From positions 124,001 through 188,000 of the forward strand of contig NZ_JAJCXB010000007.1 of assembly GCF_020564935.1 (NCBI RefSeq): 64,000 nt of DNA, in the 5' to 3' direction. The notes beneath the pieces were generated by a model. The model was not told the DNA's origin and searched no databases. It saw nothing but the letters and a program-made list of their open reading frames with translations. Shown here piece by piece: positions 53,340-62,108 of this stretch. The position numbers and the translations under genes are program-made. The stretch is from Streptomyces pinistramenti (lineage in GTDB: Bacteria; Actinomycetota; Actinomycetes; Streptomycetales; Streptomycetaceae). Every line of letters starts with the position of its first letter. Position 1 is the first letter of the stretch.

Positions 53340-53565
53340 GCACGGTCCGGCGGGTCACGGGCAAAGCCGGAGGCGAACAGCGGCGACGTCCACCGCGCCG
53401 TGGAGGAGGCACGCCCTCTTGCCGAAGCGGATGGCTACGGCGCGGACTGTGCGGACACCGCCCCCACCAGGCCATGTCCGGGGATCACTTGCGGTCGTGA
53501 TGGGTGCCTTTCTCCGGGATAGGCTGAGGTGGCAGAACCAATGTCGATGTGGAACGGGGAATCAC

Positions 53566-53763
53566 ATGAGCCGGCAGATGATGAGTCAGGAGCGTTCCAG
53601 GGCACTCGTATTGCTCTTGGCGCTGGCTGCCGTGACAGCAGCCGTGGGAAGCGTGGTCCTTTACCAGCAGACCGCGGTACGGGCCGCGCTCATCGGCGCC
53701 TCGGTCGTTCTTGCCGTCGCTGCTGCCGGCCGGGCCAGGTCCGCAGCCAGGCCGCGCAACTGA
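53566..53763 (+). CDS. Small membrane protein, unknown
   Basis: 65 residues from the ATG at 53566, with a weak GGGGAA upstream. Two hydrophobic segments, ALVLLLALAAVTAAVGSVVLY and AALIGASVVLAVAAAGRA, are linked by QQTAVR. There is no known family, and codon use is normal for the region. It lies 226 bp after the XRE-linked membrane protein and 80 bp before the end of tldD on the other strand. It may belong to the same insertion in the tldD/tldE locus. Confidence 0.55.
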   Translation: MSRQMMSQERSRALVLLLALAAVTAAVGSVVLYQQTAVRAALIGASVVLAVAAAGRARSAARPRN

Positions 53764-53843
53764 CCCTCGACGCCACCCAGGACGTGCCGCGTGCCGGGCC
53801 GGGGCCAACTCGCCCCGTCTTTGACCGGCTACGGGGTACCGGA

Positions 53844-55379
53844 TCAGGAACGGCCGGACTCCGCCGACGTGTTCAAGATGTTCACGTTCTGGAACAGTGC
53901 GGACGGGCACCCGTGGGAGACGGCAGCGATCTGCCCCGGCTGGCCCTTTCCGCAGTTGAAGGCACCTCCCAGGACGTAGGTCTGGGGCCCGCCAAGGCCC
54001 TCCAGTGACCCCCAGAAGCCGGTGGTGGTTCCCTGGTAGGCGACGTCCCGGAGCTGTCCGCGAAGGCGGCCGTTCCGGATGGCGTAGGCCCTCTGCTGGG
54101 TGAACTGGAAGTTGTACCGCTGCATGTCGATCGACCACGACCGGTCGCCGACGACGTAGATGCCACGCTCGACGCCGGCGATCAGCTGCTCGGTCGACGG
54201 TCCGTCCGGCGCGGGCCGGAGCGAGACGTTGGCCATCCGCTGGACCGGGACATGGCCGGGGGAGTCCGCGTACGCGCAGCCGTTGGAGCGGCCAAGGCCC
54301 GTCAACCTGGCGATTCTGCGGTCGAGTTGGTAGCCGACCAGGATGCCGTCCCGGATCAGGTCCCAGGACTGCGCGGCCACGCCCTCGTCGTCGTAGCCGA
54401 TGGTCGCGAGTCCGTGTTCGGCGGTGCGGTCGCCGGTCACGTTCATCAGGCCGGAGCCGTACGCCAGCGTCCCCAGCTGGTCGAAGGTGGCGAACGAGGT
54501 GCCCGCGTACGCCGCTTCGTAGCCCAGCGCCCGGTCCAGTTCGGTGGCGTGCCCGACCGATTCGTGGATCGTCAGCCACAGGTTGGAGGGGTCCGTCACC
54601 AGGTCGTAGGCGCCGGGCTCGACGACGGGCGCGCGCATCTTCTCGGCGAGCTGCTCCGGCAGCGCCGCCAGCTCGCCGTCCCAGTCGTAGCGGCCGTCCG
54701 TCAGGTACTCCCAGCCGCGGCCGGCCGGCGGCGCGAGGGTGCGCATCGCGTCGAAGTCGCCGGTCGCCGGATCCACCGCGACCGCGGTCAACTCGGGGTG
54801 CAGCCGGACCCGTTGCTGGGTGGTGCTGGTGCCCGCGGAGTCGGCGTAGAACTTGTTCTCCCGGACGGTCAGGACCGAGGCGTCCGCGTGCGCGACACCG
54901 GGCGCGGCCAGCAGCCGCCCGCTCCACTCCGCCAGCAGCCCGGTCTTCTCCGCGTCCGGCACCGCGAACGGGTCGACCTCGTACGAGGAGATCCAGGTGC
55001 GGTCCGGGTACGCGGGCTCATCGGCCAGCTCCACCCGCTCCCGGGAACCGGCCGCCTCGGTCACCTTGGCGGACAGTTTCGCCATCGCCACCGCCTGGGA
55101 CGCCACCCGGGCCGCCGCGTCCATCGTCAGGCCCACTCCGGAGGCGAAGCCCCAGGCGCCGCCGTGCACCACCCGGACCGCGTACCCGAGGTCGGTGCTG
55201 TCGGAGGACCCGGACAGCTGGGCGTCGCGCAGCCGCCAGGTGGCGCTGCGCACCTTCTCCAGCCGGAAATCGGCGTGTTCGGCGCCCAGTGCGCGGGCCC
55301 GCGCCAGCGCGGCGTCGGCCAACGCGCGCAACGGCAGGGCCAGGAACGTCTCGTCAAGGGCGTGGGGTACAGCAGGCAC
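53844..55379 (-). CDS. tldD: TldD-like metalloprotease
   Basis: 511 residues from a GTG at 55379 with GGGAGGAAG upstream. The family HExxxH is present as THESVGH about residues 270-276 (HESVGHATELDRALG), with metal-site Cys and Asp later in SHGCPSALFQNVNI and related parts. N-terminal YAVRVVHGGAWGFASGVGLT and the strongly conserved GLGRSNGCAYAD are also typical. TldD carries the protease active site and TldE (50786-52243) the partner role. Divergent from fabG. Confidence 0.9.
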   Translation of the reverse strand: MPAVPHALDETFLALPLRALADAALARARALGAEHADFRLEKVRSATWRLRDAQLSGSSDSTDLGYAVRVVHGGAWGFASGVGLTMDAAARVASQAVAMAKLSAKVTEAAGSRERVELADEPAYPDRTWISSYEVDPFAVPDAEKTGLLAEWSGRLLAAPGVAHADASVLTVRENKFYADSAGTSTTQQRVRLHPELTAVAVDPATGDFDAMRTLAPPAGRGWEYLTDGRYDWDGELAALPEQLAEKMRAPVVEPGAYDLVTDPSNLWLTIHESVGHATELDRALGYEAAYAGTSFATFDQLGTLAYGSGLMNVTGDRTAEHGLATIGYDDEGVAAQSWDLIRDGILVGYQLDRRIARLTGLGRSNGCAYADSPGHVPVQRMANVSLRPAPDGPSTEQLIAGVERGIYVVGDRSWSIDMQRYNFQFTQQRAYAIRNGRLRGQLRDVAYQGTTTGFWGSLEGLGGPQTYVLGGAFNCGKGQPGQIAAVSHGCPSALFQNVNILNTSAESGRS

Positions 55380-55610
55380 GGCTTCCTCCCGTAGTCGGCG
55401 CCTGCATCATGCCCTGCGCGGCCCGCAGGGCCCAGGGCGCGTGGGCGGCGGCCGCGGGAGCCGCGCGGTAAGGGGTGCGGGCCGCGGATTCTGTAGGGAC
55501 CTGACAGTGACGGCGCGGCGCCCCTGTCCGCCTCGATTCCCCTTCCGGGCCCGGTGACCGATAGTTTCGTACCGAACGCAGGACGGACAGGAAACGGAAA
55601 GGGTGATCTC

Positions 55611-56315
55611 GTGAGCCGCTCGGTTCTGGTCACCGGAGGCAACCGCGGCATTGGTCTCGCCATTGCCCGCGCCTTCGCCGAGGCCGGCGACAAGGTCGCC
55701 ATCACCTACCGATCGGGCGAGCCCCCTGAGGGGTTTTTGGCCGTGAAGTGCGACATCACGGACAGTGAGCAGGTAGAGCAGGCGTACAAGGAGATCGAGG
55801 AGAAGCACGGCACGGTCGAGGTGCTGGTGGCCAACGCCGGCGTCACCCGCGACCAGCTGCTGATGCGGATGTCCGAGGAGGACTTCACCTCGGTCGTCGA
55901 AACCAACCTCACCGGCACGTTCCGGGTGGTCAAGCGCGCCAACCGCGGCATGCTGCGGGCCCGCAAGGGACGGGTCGTGCTGATCTCGTCCGTGGTCGGC
56001 CTGCTGGGCTCCGCGGGCCAGGCGAACTACGCCGCGTCCAAGGCGGGCCTGGTGGGCTTCGCCCGCTCGCTCGCCCGCGAGCTGGGCAGCCGTAACATCA
56101 CCGTCAACGTCGTCGCCCCCGGCTTCGTCGACACCGACATGACCCGTGCGCTCACCGATGAGCAGCGGGCAGGCATCGTGAAGCAGGTGCCGCTGGCGCG
56201 CTATGCGCAGCCCGAGGAGATCGCCGCCTCGGTCCGCTTCCTGGCCTCCGACGAGGCCGCGTACATCACTGGAGCCGTCATTCCTGTCGACGGCGGATTG
56301 GGCATGGGTCACTGA
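55611..56315 (+). CDS. fabG: 3-oxoacyl-[ACP] reductase FabG
   Basis: 234 residues from the GTG at 55611 with GAAAGGG eight bases upstream; the frame is open earlier but lacks such a site. Classical SDR: VTGGNRGIG, a short ITYRSGE after strand two (NADPH-type), VANAGV, catalytic Ser in ISSVVGL and YAASKAG, and the C-terminal GAVIPVDGGLGMGH. It reduces 3-ketoacyl-ACP in fatty-acid elongation. It lies 5 bp before fabI, in the same arrangement as S. coelicolor SCO1815-1814 and mycobacterial mabA-inhA. Confidence 0.93.
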   Translation: MSRSVLVTGGNRGIGLAIARAFAEAGDKVAITYRSGEPPEGFLAVKCDITDSEQVEQAYKEIEEKHGTVEVLVANAGVTRDQLLMRMSEEDFTSVVETNLTGTFRVVKRANRGMLRARKGRVVLISSVVGLLGSAGQANYAASKAGLVGFARSLARELGSRNITVNVVAPGFVDTDMTRALTDEQRAGIVKQVPLARYAQPEEIAASVRFLASDEAAYITGAVIPVDGGLGMGH

Positions 56316-56320
56316 TCAGC

Positions 56321-57094
56321 ATGAGTGGAATCCTTGCAGGCAAGCGCATCCTGGTCACGGGCGTGCTGACCGAGTCGTCGATCGCGTTCCAGGCGGCCAA
56401 GGTCGCCCAGGACGAGGGCGCCGAGGTCATCCTCACCGGCTTCGGCCGGCTCTCGCTTGTGGAGCGGATCGCCAAGCGGCTGCCCAAGCCCGCACCGGTG
56501 ATCGAGCTGGACGTCACCAACCAGGAGCAGCTGGACGGGCTCGCCGACAAGATCCGCGAGCACCAGGGCGCGGACGCCCGCCTCGACGGCATCGTGCACT
56601 CCATCGCCTTCGGCCCGCAGGGCGCCTTCAACTTCCTGGAGGCGGAGTGGTCGGACGTCGGCACCGCGGTGCAGGTGTCGGCGTACTCCTACAAGTCGCT
56701 GGCCATGGCCTGCCTGCCGCTCATGGAGGAGCACGGCGGCGCGGTCGTCGGCCTCACCTTCGACGCGCAGATCGCCTGGCCCGTGTACGACTGGATGGGC
56801 GTGGCCAAGGCGGCGCTGGAGAGCACCAACCGCTACCTGGCGCGTGACCTGGGCGCCAAGGGCATCCGCTGCAACCTCGTCTCGGCCGGCCCGCTCAAGT
56901 CGATGGCCGCCAAGTCGATCCCGGGCTTCGAGCAGCTGGCGGACGTGTGGGACCACCGCGCCCCGATCGGCTGGGACCTGGCCGACCCGGAGCCGGCCGG
57001 CCGCGGCGTCGTCGGGCTGCTGTCCGACTTCTTCCCGCGCACCACCGGCGAGATCGTGCACGTCGACGGCGGCGTGCACATGATGGGCGCCTGA
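56321..57094 (+). CDS. fabI: Enoyl-[ACP] reductase FabI (InhA-like)
   Basis: 257 residues, ATG at 56321. Enoyl-ACP reductase with ILVTGVLTESSIAFQAAK (the NADH loop of InhA-type FabI), LDGIVHSIAFGP, VGLTFDAQIAWPVYDWMGVAKAAL (catalytic Tyr and Lys) and NLVSAGPLKSMAAKSIPGF, ending HVDGGVHMMGA. It carries out the last step of each elongation cycle and is the enzyme class inhibited by triclosan and activated isoniazid. Co-transcribed with fabG and closed by a strong terminator. Confidence 0.96.
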   Translation: MSGILAGKRILVTGVLTESSIAFQAAKVAQDEGAEVILTGFGRLSLVERIAKRLPKPAPVIELDVTNQEQLDGLADKIREHQGADARLDGIVHSIAFGPQGAFNFLEAEWSDVGTAVQVSAYSYKSLAMACLPLMEEHGGAVVGLTFDAQIAWPVYDWMGVAKAALESTNRYLARDLGAKGIRCNLVSAGPLKSMAAKSIPGFEQLADVWDHRAPIGWDLADPEPAGRGVVGLLSDFFPRTTGEIVHVDGGVHMMGA

Positions 57095-57124
57095 CCTCGG
57101 GCCGCCTCGCGCCCGTAGCGCATC

Positions 57125-57162
57125 CGTACTGCCCGCCCCGGTCCGCCGGGGCGGGCAGTACG
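57125..57162 (+). terminator. Strong terminator after fabI
   Basis: A perfect 17-bp stem (57125-57141 with 57146-57162) with tetraloop TCCG begins 31 bp after the fabI stop and lies before the convergent GntR gene. Confidence 0.88.
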
Positions 57163-57226
57163 CGTTACCGGAGAGCCGGTGCGCGATACGTCCAAAGGCA
57201 CGGGCCGCGCCGCCCGTGGTGCCGTG

Positions 57227-57910
57227 TCAGGCGGAGCCCGGCACCGTGAGCCGGCAGCCGAACGGATGGGTGCTCGCCTCGGCGGCGGCTCGCTCGCCGT
57301 CCCTGCTGCGGATCGCCTCCACCAGACGCGCATGATCCGTCCGCGCCTCCGGACGCAGCTCCTCGCCGACGTCCGCGCGCAGGAAGTCCCGCAGCACGCC
57401 CCCGAGATCGGCGTAGAGCTCCGCCAGGACCTCGTTGTGGGAAGCCGCCACCACCGCCGTGTGCAGCGTCGCGTCCGCCTCGACGAACGCGGCGGCGGCC
57501 CCGGACTCCCAAGCACGCTCGCGGCGCTCCAGCAAGGTGTCGATCTGCCGCAGGTCCTGCGGCGTACGGCGGCGGGCGGCGAGCCTGGCCGCCGCCGCCT
57601 CCAGCGCGCTGCGCAGTTCGGCCACGTGACCGGGGGCGGCGTCGGCGAACCTGCGGTTCATCACCCCGGCCAGTTCGCTGGTCGCCACGACGTAGGTGCC
57701 CGAGCCCTGCCGGATGTCCAGCAGCCCGTTGTGTGCCAGGGCCCGTACGGCCTCACGGACGGTGTTGCGGGCCACGCCCAGCTGCCCGGCCAGCTCGGGT
57801 TCGGTCGGGATGCGGGAGCCCACCGGCCATTCGCCGGCGGTGATCTGGCCGCGCAGCTGCGCGATCACCTGGTCCGCCAGCGCGGAACGGTGGGGTGAGG
57901 TCAGTGGCAT
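57227..57910 (-). CDS. GntR-family regulator, FadR subfamily
   Basis: 227 residues from the ATG at 57910 with GGGAG upstream; a reading to 58084 is rejected because it covers the divergent promoter. Winged helix ALADQVIAQLRGQITAGEWPVGSRIPTEPELAGQLGVARNTVREAVRALAHNGLLDIRQGSGTYVV, then an FCD-type helical domain with VEADATLHTAVVAASHN (metal/ligand Asp and His) and ARTDHARLVEAIRSRDGERA. These proteins sense small carboxylates. It is divergent from the MFS exporter gene, its likely target. Confidence 0.9.
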   Translation of the reverse strand: MPLTSPHRSALADQVIAQLRGQITAGEWPVGSRIPTEPELAGQLGVARNTVREAVRALAHNGLLDIRQGSGTYVVATSELAGVMNRRFADAAPGHVAELRSALEAAAARLAARRRTPQDLRQIDTLLERRERAWESGAAAAFVEADATLHTAVVAASHNEVLAELYADLGGVLRDFLRADVGEELRPEARTDHARLVEAIRSRDGERAAAEASTHPFGCRLTVPGSA

Positions 57911-58110
57911 GGTTGCGCTCCCGGGTGCTCGGGCGGGACGGGCGGGGGACGGCGGGTCCGGCCGGTCCGGGGCGGGGGCCGTCCTCCTGGAGGTGTCGTC
58001 CCGGGCCCGCCGGGACACTCGGCGCCGTGCCGGGCCCCCGGCCGCCGAGGTCACCGTGGCCACCGGAATCGGCTGGACAGACATTCATCCTATGATTCTA
58101 TGATGTCGCC
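57911..58110 (+). promoter_or_regulatory. Divergent promoter of the GntR and MFS genes
   Basis: The hexamer TATGAT, a good -10, occurs twice (58091-58096 and 58100-58105), forming a 9-bp direct repeat within the most AT-rich part of the gap. From the second copy transcription would begin at about 58111, the A of the MFS start codon, so the mRNA may be leaderless. The repeats may also be the operator of the GntR-type protein. Confidence 0.45.
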
Positions 58111-59439
58111 ATGGCAGACGAAGACCTGGCGACCCTCGGCACCGCCGCCGAGCCCGCACCACCCGGCACGACCTCATCGGATGCGGCCTGTCCCGGGGCC
58201 ACGGGCGCCGACGGCGCCCGGCAGGACGGCGCGTCCCCGGCGGCAGGTTCGCCCTGGCCTGCCCGGATCCTGATCGCCGGTCTCGTCCTCGCCGCGCTCA
58301 ACCTCCGCCCCGCCATCACCAGCCTCGGCGCCCTCATGGAAGAGGTCCGCGACGGCCTCGGCATGAGCGGCACCGTCGCCGGACTGCTGACCTCCGTCCC
58401 CGCCCTGTGCTTCGCCGCCTTCGGCATCGCCGCGCCCCGGCTGGCCAGGCGCTGGGGCCCGGGCGCCATCGTCTGCGCGGGAATGGCGGCGATAGCCGTC
58501 GGCGTCGCGGTCCGGCCGTTCGCCGGCGGCACCGTGGGCTTCCTGGCGGCCAGCGCGCTCGCCCTGGCAGGCATCGCGGTCAGCAACGTCCTGCTGCCGG
58601 TGGTCATCAAGAGCCGGTTCCCCGACCGGGTCGGCGCGATGACCGGCCTCTACTCCATGGCCCTGGCCCTCGGCACGTCCCTGGCCGCCGCCGTCACGGT
58701 CCCCATGACCTCGGCGCTGGGCGGCAGTTGGCAGGTCGGCCTGGCCGTCTGGGCGGCGCTTGCCGTCCTCGCCGTCCTCCCCTGGATCGCAGCCCTGCGC
58801 ACCGGCCCCGCGGCCCCCCGGCCGGCCGCCGGCACCACCGCGCACCCCGGGGAGGCGCCGATACGGATCATCTCCTCGCCGACCGCCTGGGCGCTGGCGG
58901 TCTTCTTCGGCCTCCAGGCCACCGCCGCGTACATCACCATGGGGTGGATGCCGCAGATCTTCCGCGACGCCGGGGTCTCCGCCGGCACCGCGGGGGTGCT
59001 GCTCGCGGTCACGATGGCGATGGGTGTCCCGCTCTCCTTCGTGCTGCCGCGGCTGGCCGCACGGATGCGGCACCAGGGCCCGCTCGCTGCCGGGCTCGGT
59101 CTCTGCGGCCTGGCCGGATACGCGGGCCTGTGGCTCGCCCCGGCCTCGGGTGCCTGGGCATGGGCACTGCTGATGGGCGTCTCCAACTGCGCCGTCCCGC
59201 TGGCCCTGACGATGATCGGGATGCGGGCGACCAGCTCCGCGGGCGTCGTCAAGCTCTCCGCCTTCGCCCAGAGCGTCGGCTATCTGATCTCCATCCCCGG
59301 GCCGCTGCTGGTGGGCACCCTCTACCAGCACAGCGGGGGCTGGGGTGCGCCGATCGCGCTGATGGCGGGGCTGATGGTGCCGCAGATCGCGGTGGGAGTG
59401 CTGGCAGGCCGGGACCGCCGGATCGAGGACGAGAGGTGA
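58111..59439 (+). CDS. MFS transporter of the CynX/NimT family
   Basis: 442 residues, ATG at 58111. After a 45-residue disordered N-terminus come twelve membrane helices of the major facilitator fold; LAALNLRPAITSLGALMEEVRDGLGMSGTVAGLLTSVPALCFAAFG is the CynX/NimT hallmark at TM1-TM2. Members move cyanate, nitroimidazole or other small anions. Divergent from a GntR regulator and followed by a 38-residue companion gene. Confidence 0.92.
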   Translation: MADEDLATLGTAAEPAPPGTTSSDAACPGATGADGARQDGASPAAGSPWPARILIAGLVLAALNLRPAITSLGALMEEVRDGLGMSGTVAGLLTSVPALCFAAFGIAAPRLARRWGPGAIVCAGMAAIAVGVAVRPFAGGTVGFLAASALALAGIAVSNVLLPVVIKSRFPDRVGAMTGLYSMALALGTSLAAAVTVPMTSALGGSWQVGLAVWAALAVLAVLPWIAALRTGPAAPRPAAGTTAHPGEAPIRIISSPTAWALAVFFGLQATAAYITMGWMPQIFRDAGVSAGTAGVLLAVTMAMGVPLSFVLPRLAARMRHQGPLAAGLGLCGLAGYAGLWLAPASGAWAWALLMGVSNCAVPLALTMIGMRATSSAGVVKLSAFAQSVGYLISIPGPLLVGTLYQHSGGWGAPIALMAGLMVPQIAVGVLAGRDRRIEDER

Positions 59440-59455
59440 GTGCGACACTGGGCCC

Positions 59456-59572
59456 ATGCCAGTGCTCGAACCGAATCCGCAGGGCAGCCAGAAGAAGCTG
59501 CTCATCGTGCTGGGCGCGATGCTCGGCGTGACCATCCTCATCGCCGTGATCGCGAGTATCGCGGCGCCTTAG
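59456..59572 (+). CDS. SGM_5486-type transporter-associated microprotein
   Basis: A 38-residue frame that starts at the ATG 59456 and ends with TAG at 59570-59572. It reads MPVLEPNPQGSQKKLL then one membrane helix (IVLGAMLGVTILIAVIASIA). It lies 16 bp after the MFS stop on the same strand. From memory, Streptomyces genomes carry such a 38-residue protein, named SGM_5486 family transporter-associated, right after this transporter. It probably binds the transporter as a single-helix partner. Confidence 0.8.
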   Translation: MPVLEPNPQGSQKKLLIVLGAMLGVTILIAVIASIAAP

Positions 59573-59876
59573 GACGTGCCCGACGGGCCTCCGTGGCGTC
59601 GCGGCGCCCCATCGGACGCGTCCTGGGCGGCCGCAGCCGTGGTCCCCGGTGCCGGGCCGCTCGCCTGGGGTGACCCTGGCCGGGCCGTCCCGGGTGAGGC
59701 TTGTCCGGGGTGGGGCTGTCCCCACCGTCCCCTAGGGGGCCCGGGTCAGGGGCGAGTGGGTGGCTTCCCGGATGGGAACGCCCGCCGCAGCTCCGTAGTT
59801 TCGAAGAACACCGCACCGCGGTGGTGCGCGCCACTCCGCCGTGGCGCGTCCTTCGATCCGTCACGGAGGCGATCCC
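59573..59876 (+). other. Gap with weak hairpin and possible ECF-type promoter
   Basis: GGTGGGG-CTGT-CCCCACC (59709-59726) is a 7-bp hairpin that may end the MFS unit. Further on, GGGAACG with GTAGTTT about 18 bp later resembles an extracytoplasmic-function sigma promoter ahead of the small gene at 59877. This is weak evidence. Confidence 0.3.
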
Positions 59877-60092
59877 ATGCCCGCCGCGTCCCGCCGCTCG
59901 TCCGCTTCCGTGCCACCGGCCGGTGGCCTGCGGATACGGCTGCCGTGGTGGGCGCTGGGGCTGCCCGTCGACTCCTTCGTCGTGCTGCTGTCGCTCACGG
60001 GGTCCGCCGCCCCGGCGGGTGCGGCGCCCGCAGTGCCGGGGCTCGCGCGGCTGCTGGAGGTCCTCGCCCGGCTCATCGGCGCCACCTCCTGA
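59877..60092 (+). CDS. Small Ala/Leu-rich protein, unknown
   Basis: 71 residues from the ATG at 59877 with CACGGAGG upstream, a strong site. A basic N-terminus (ASRRSS), then LRIRLPWWALGLPVDSFVVLLSLTGSAAPAGA, which may be a signal or amphipathic helix, then AVPGLARLLEVLARLIGATS. There is no family I know. It looks like a short membrane or secreted peptide. Expressed status rests on the ribosome-binding site. Confidence 0.5.
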   Translation: MPAASRRSSASVPPAGGLRIRLPWWALGLPVDSFVVLLSLTGSAAPAGAAPAVPGLARLLEVLARLIGATS

Positions 60093-60179
60093 GACCCGTG
60101 CGTGCACCTCCGCCACCCTGTAGAGGGAGCACCCCAACACCCCGCGCCCCGCGCCGCCTTTCGTGCGAAGCTGGGACGC

Positions 60180-60698
60180 ATGAGCGCCGATACACCTCGC
60201 CGGATTGTCCTCCTTCGACATGCCAAGGCCGAATGGTCGCAGGACAGCGACCACGAGCGTCCGCTCGCCGAGCGCGGCCGTAAGGATGCCCCCGCAGCCG
60301 GACGCCGGCTGGCCGGAGCCGGGATCACCCCCGATCTGACCCTGTGCTCGACCGCATCCCGCACCCGCGAGACGTGGAAGCTCTTCGTCGGTGAGCTGCC
60401 GCAGCGACCCAAGACGGTCTACGAGGAGCGGCTGTACGAAGCCTCGCTCGGCGAGCTGATCGCGGTGCTCAACGAGATCCCCGACGAGGTGCGGGATCTC
60501 CTCGTGATCGGTCACAACCCGGGGATGCACGCCCTCGCCGACGCCCTGGCGGGCGAGGCCGAGGACGACCTGCTGCCCCGCCTCAACCGCGGCGGTTTCC
60601 CGACCGCGGCGATGGCCGTCATCGAGTTCAACGGCTCCTGGAAGTCGGTGGAGCACGGCGTCGGCCGCCTGACCGCGTACCTGCCGCCGCACGAGTGA
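60180..60698 (+). CDS. SixA-type histidine phosphatase
   Basis: 172 residues from the ATG at 60180; the frame opens earlier at 60102 but without a site. Branch-1 histidine phosphatase: RHAKAEW with catalytic H14, ERGRKDAPAAGRRLAG, and the second His in VIGHNPGMH. Small SixA proteins remove phosphate from histidine phosphotransfer domains. It is the first gene before the serB terminator. Confidence 0.88.
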   Translation: MSADTPRRIVLLRHAKAEWSQDSDHERPLAERGRKDAPAAGRRLAGAGITPDLTLCSTASRTRETWKLFVGELPQRPKTVYEERLYEASLGELIAVLNEIPDEVRDLLVIGHNPGMHALADALAGEAEDDLLPRLNRGGFPTAAMAVIEFNGSWKSVEHGVGRLTAYLPPHE

Positions 60699-60773
60699 GG
60701 CACCCGGCCCCCGGCATCCGTCCCGCCCCTGGATGAGCGGGTGGCCGACGGGATGAGGGCGGCCGACAACGCG

Positions 60774-60803
60774 CGAGGGCCCCGGCAGCAGCCGGGGCCC
60801 TCG
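60774..60803. terminator. Bidirectional terminator between sixA-type gene and serB
   Basis: CGAGGGCCCCGG (60774-60785) and CCGGGGCCCTCG (60792-60803) form a perfect 12-bp stem with a 6-nt loop between the two convergent genes. Confidence 0.82.
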
Positions 60804-60860
60804 ATGCCGTCCCGGGCCGCGCGGCCCGCCCGTCACCGGACGCCGCCTGGGCCCGCGCCG

Positions 60861-62108
60861 TCAGCCGACGTGGGTGTCCGCCGCCTCGACCTCTTCACGG
60901 GTGATGCCGAGCAGGTAGAGCACGGTGTCCAGGAACGGCACGTTCACCGCGGTGTGCGCCGCCTCGCGCACCACAGGCTTGGCGTTGAACGCCACCCCGA
61001 GACCCGCCGTGTTGAGCATGTCCAGGTCATTGGCGCCGTCCCCGATGGCGACGGTCTGCGCCAGCGGCACCCCCGCCTGCTCCGCGAAACGGCGCAGCAG
61101 CCGTGCTTTGCCCGCCCGGTCCACGATGTCGCCCGTGACCCGGCCGGTGAACTTCCCGTCCTTGATCTCCAGGGTGTTGGCGGAGGCGAAATCCAGCCCC
61201 AGCTCGTCCTGGAGCGCGTCCGTGACCTGCGTGAAACCCCCCGAAACCACGCCGACTTGATAGCCGAGCCGCTTGAGGGTGCGCACCAGCGTGCGGGCGC
61301 CGGGCGTGAGCCGCACCTCCTTGCGTACGGTCTCCACGACGGACGCGTCGAGCCCGCCCAGCAGCGCGACGCGGGCGTGCAGCGACTGCTCGAAGTCCAG
61401 CTCGCCGCGCATCGCCTGGGCGGTCACCTCGGCGACCTCCGCCTCGCAGCCCGCATGCGCCGCGAACAGCTCGATGACCTCGTCCTGGATCAGCGTCGAA
61501 TCGACATCCATGACCACCAGCCGCTGCGCACGCCGCTGGAGACCGGCGGAGACGACCGCGACGTCCACGCCGAGTACCGCAGCCTCGGGCGCCAGCACGG
61601 TGCGCAGCGCCTCCGTCGCCGGGCCCGAGACCGCGAACTCCACGGCGGTGACCGGGTACTTGGCGAGCCGGAAGATGCGGTCGATGTTGCCGCCGCAGGA
61701 CGTTATGGCGGCGGTGATCGCGGCGGTGGACTCGGCGGTCAGCGGATGCCCGAGCACCGTGACGTGCGAACGGCCGGTGCCGCGTGGCCGGTTGTCGCCC
61801 CGACCGGAGATGATCTCGGCCTGGAGGTCCAGCGAATCGGCCCAGCTGTGCACGGTGGCCCGGAGGTCGCCCTCGGTCGAACCGCTGCTGCCCTCGGCGG
61901 GCGACGGGGCGGTGACCAGCGCGCACAGCACGATGCGGCCACGGGTCACGACCTGCTCGATGTCCACGACATCGACGGAGTAGGCGGCGAGGGTGTCGAA
62001 GAGACCTGCGGTGATGCCGGGCCGGTCCTTCCCGAAGATCTTCACGAGAAGGGTCGGTACGTCATCGCCCAGTACGGCGGTGGCAGGCGGTGTCTGCGAT
62101 GCGCTCAT
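60861..62108 (-). CDS. serB: Phosphoserine phosphatase SerB with two ACT domains
   Basis: 415 residues from the ATG at 62108 with AAAGG upstream. The N-terminal 190 residues are two ACT domains: TLLVKIFGKDRPGITAGLFDTLAAYSVDVVDIEQV and a second starting HVTVLGHPLTAESTAAI. The C-terminus is the HAD phosphatase with DVDSTLIQDE (nucleophile Asp about 200), VVSGGFTQV and AIGDGANDLDML. SerB makes serine from phosphoserine. The double ACT form is usual in actinobacteria and probably senses serine. Confidence 0.95.
   Translation of the reverse strand: MSASQTPPATAVLGDDVPTLLVKIFGKDRPGITAGLFDTLAAYSVDVVDIEQVVTRGRIVLCALVTAPSPAEGSSGSTEGDLRATVHSWADSLDLQAEIISGRGDNRPRGTGRSHVTVLGHPLTAESTAAITAAITSCGGNIDRIFRLAKYPVTAVEFAVSGPATEALRTVLAPEAAVLGVDVAVVSAGLQRRAQRLVVMDVDSTLIQDEVIELFAAHAGCEAEVAEVTAQAMRGELDFEQSLHARVALLGGLDASVVETVRKEVRLTPGARTLVRTLKRLGYQVGVVSGGFTQVTDALQDELGLDFASANTLEIKDGKFTGRVTGDIVDRAGKARLLRRFAEQAGVPLAQTVAIGDGANDLDMLNTAGLGVAFNAKPVVREAAHTAVNVPFLDTVLYLLGITREEVEAADTHVG

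Noticed and set aside
52244..53843. XRE/membrane cassette as a prophage, integrative element or toxin-antitoxin/defence unit
   Set aside because: No integrase, transposase, attachment-site repeats, nuclease or known effector domain is seen, and base composition is normal. Only an insertion between tldD and tldE is claimed.
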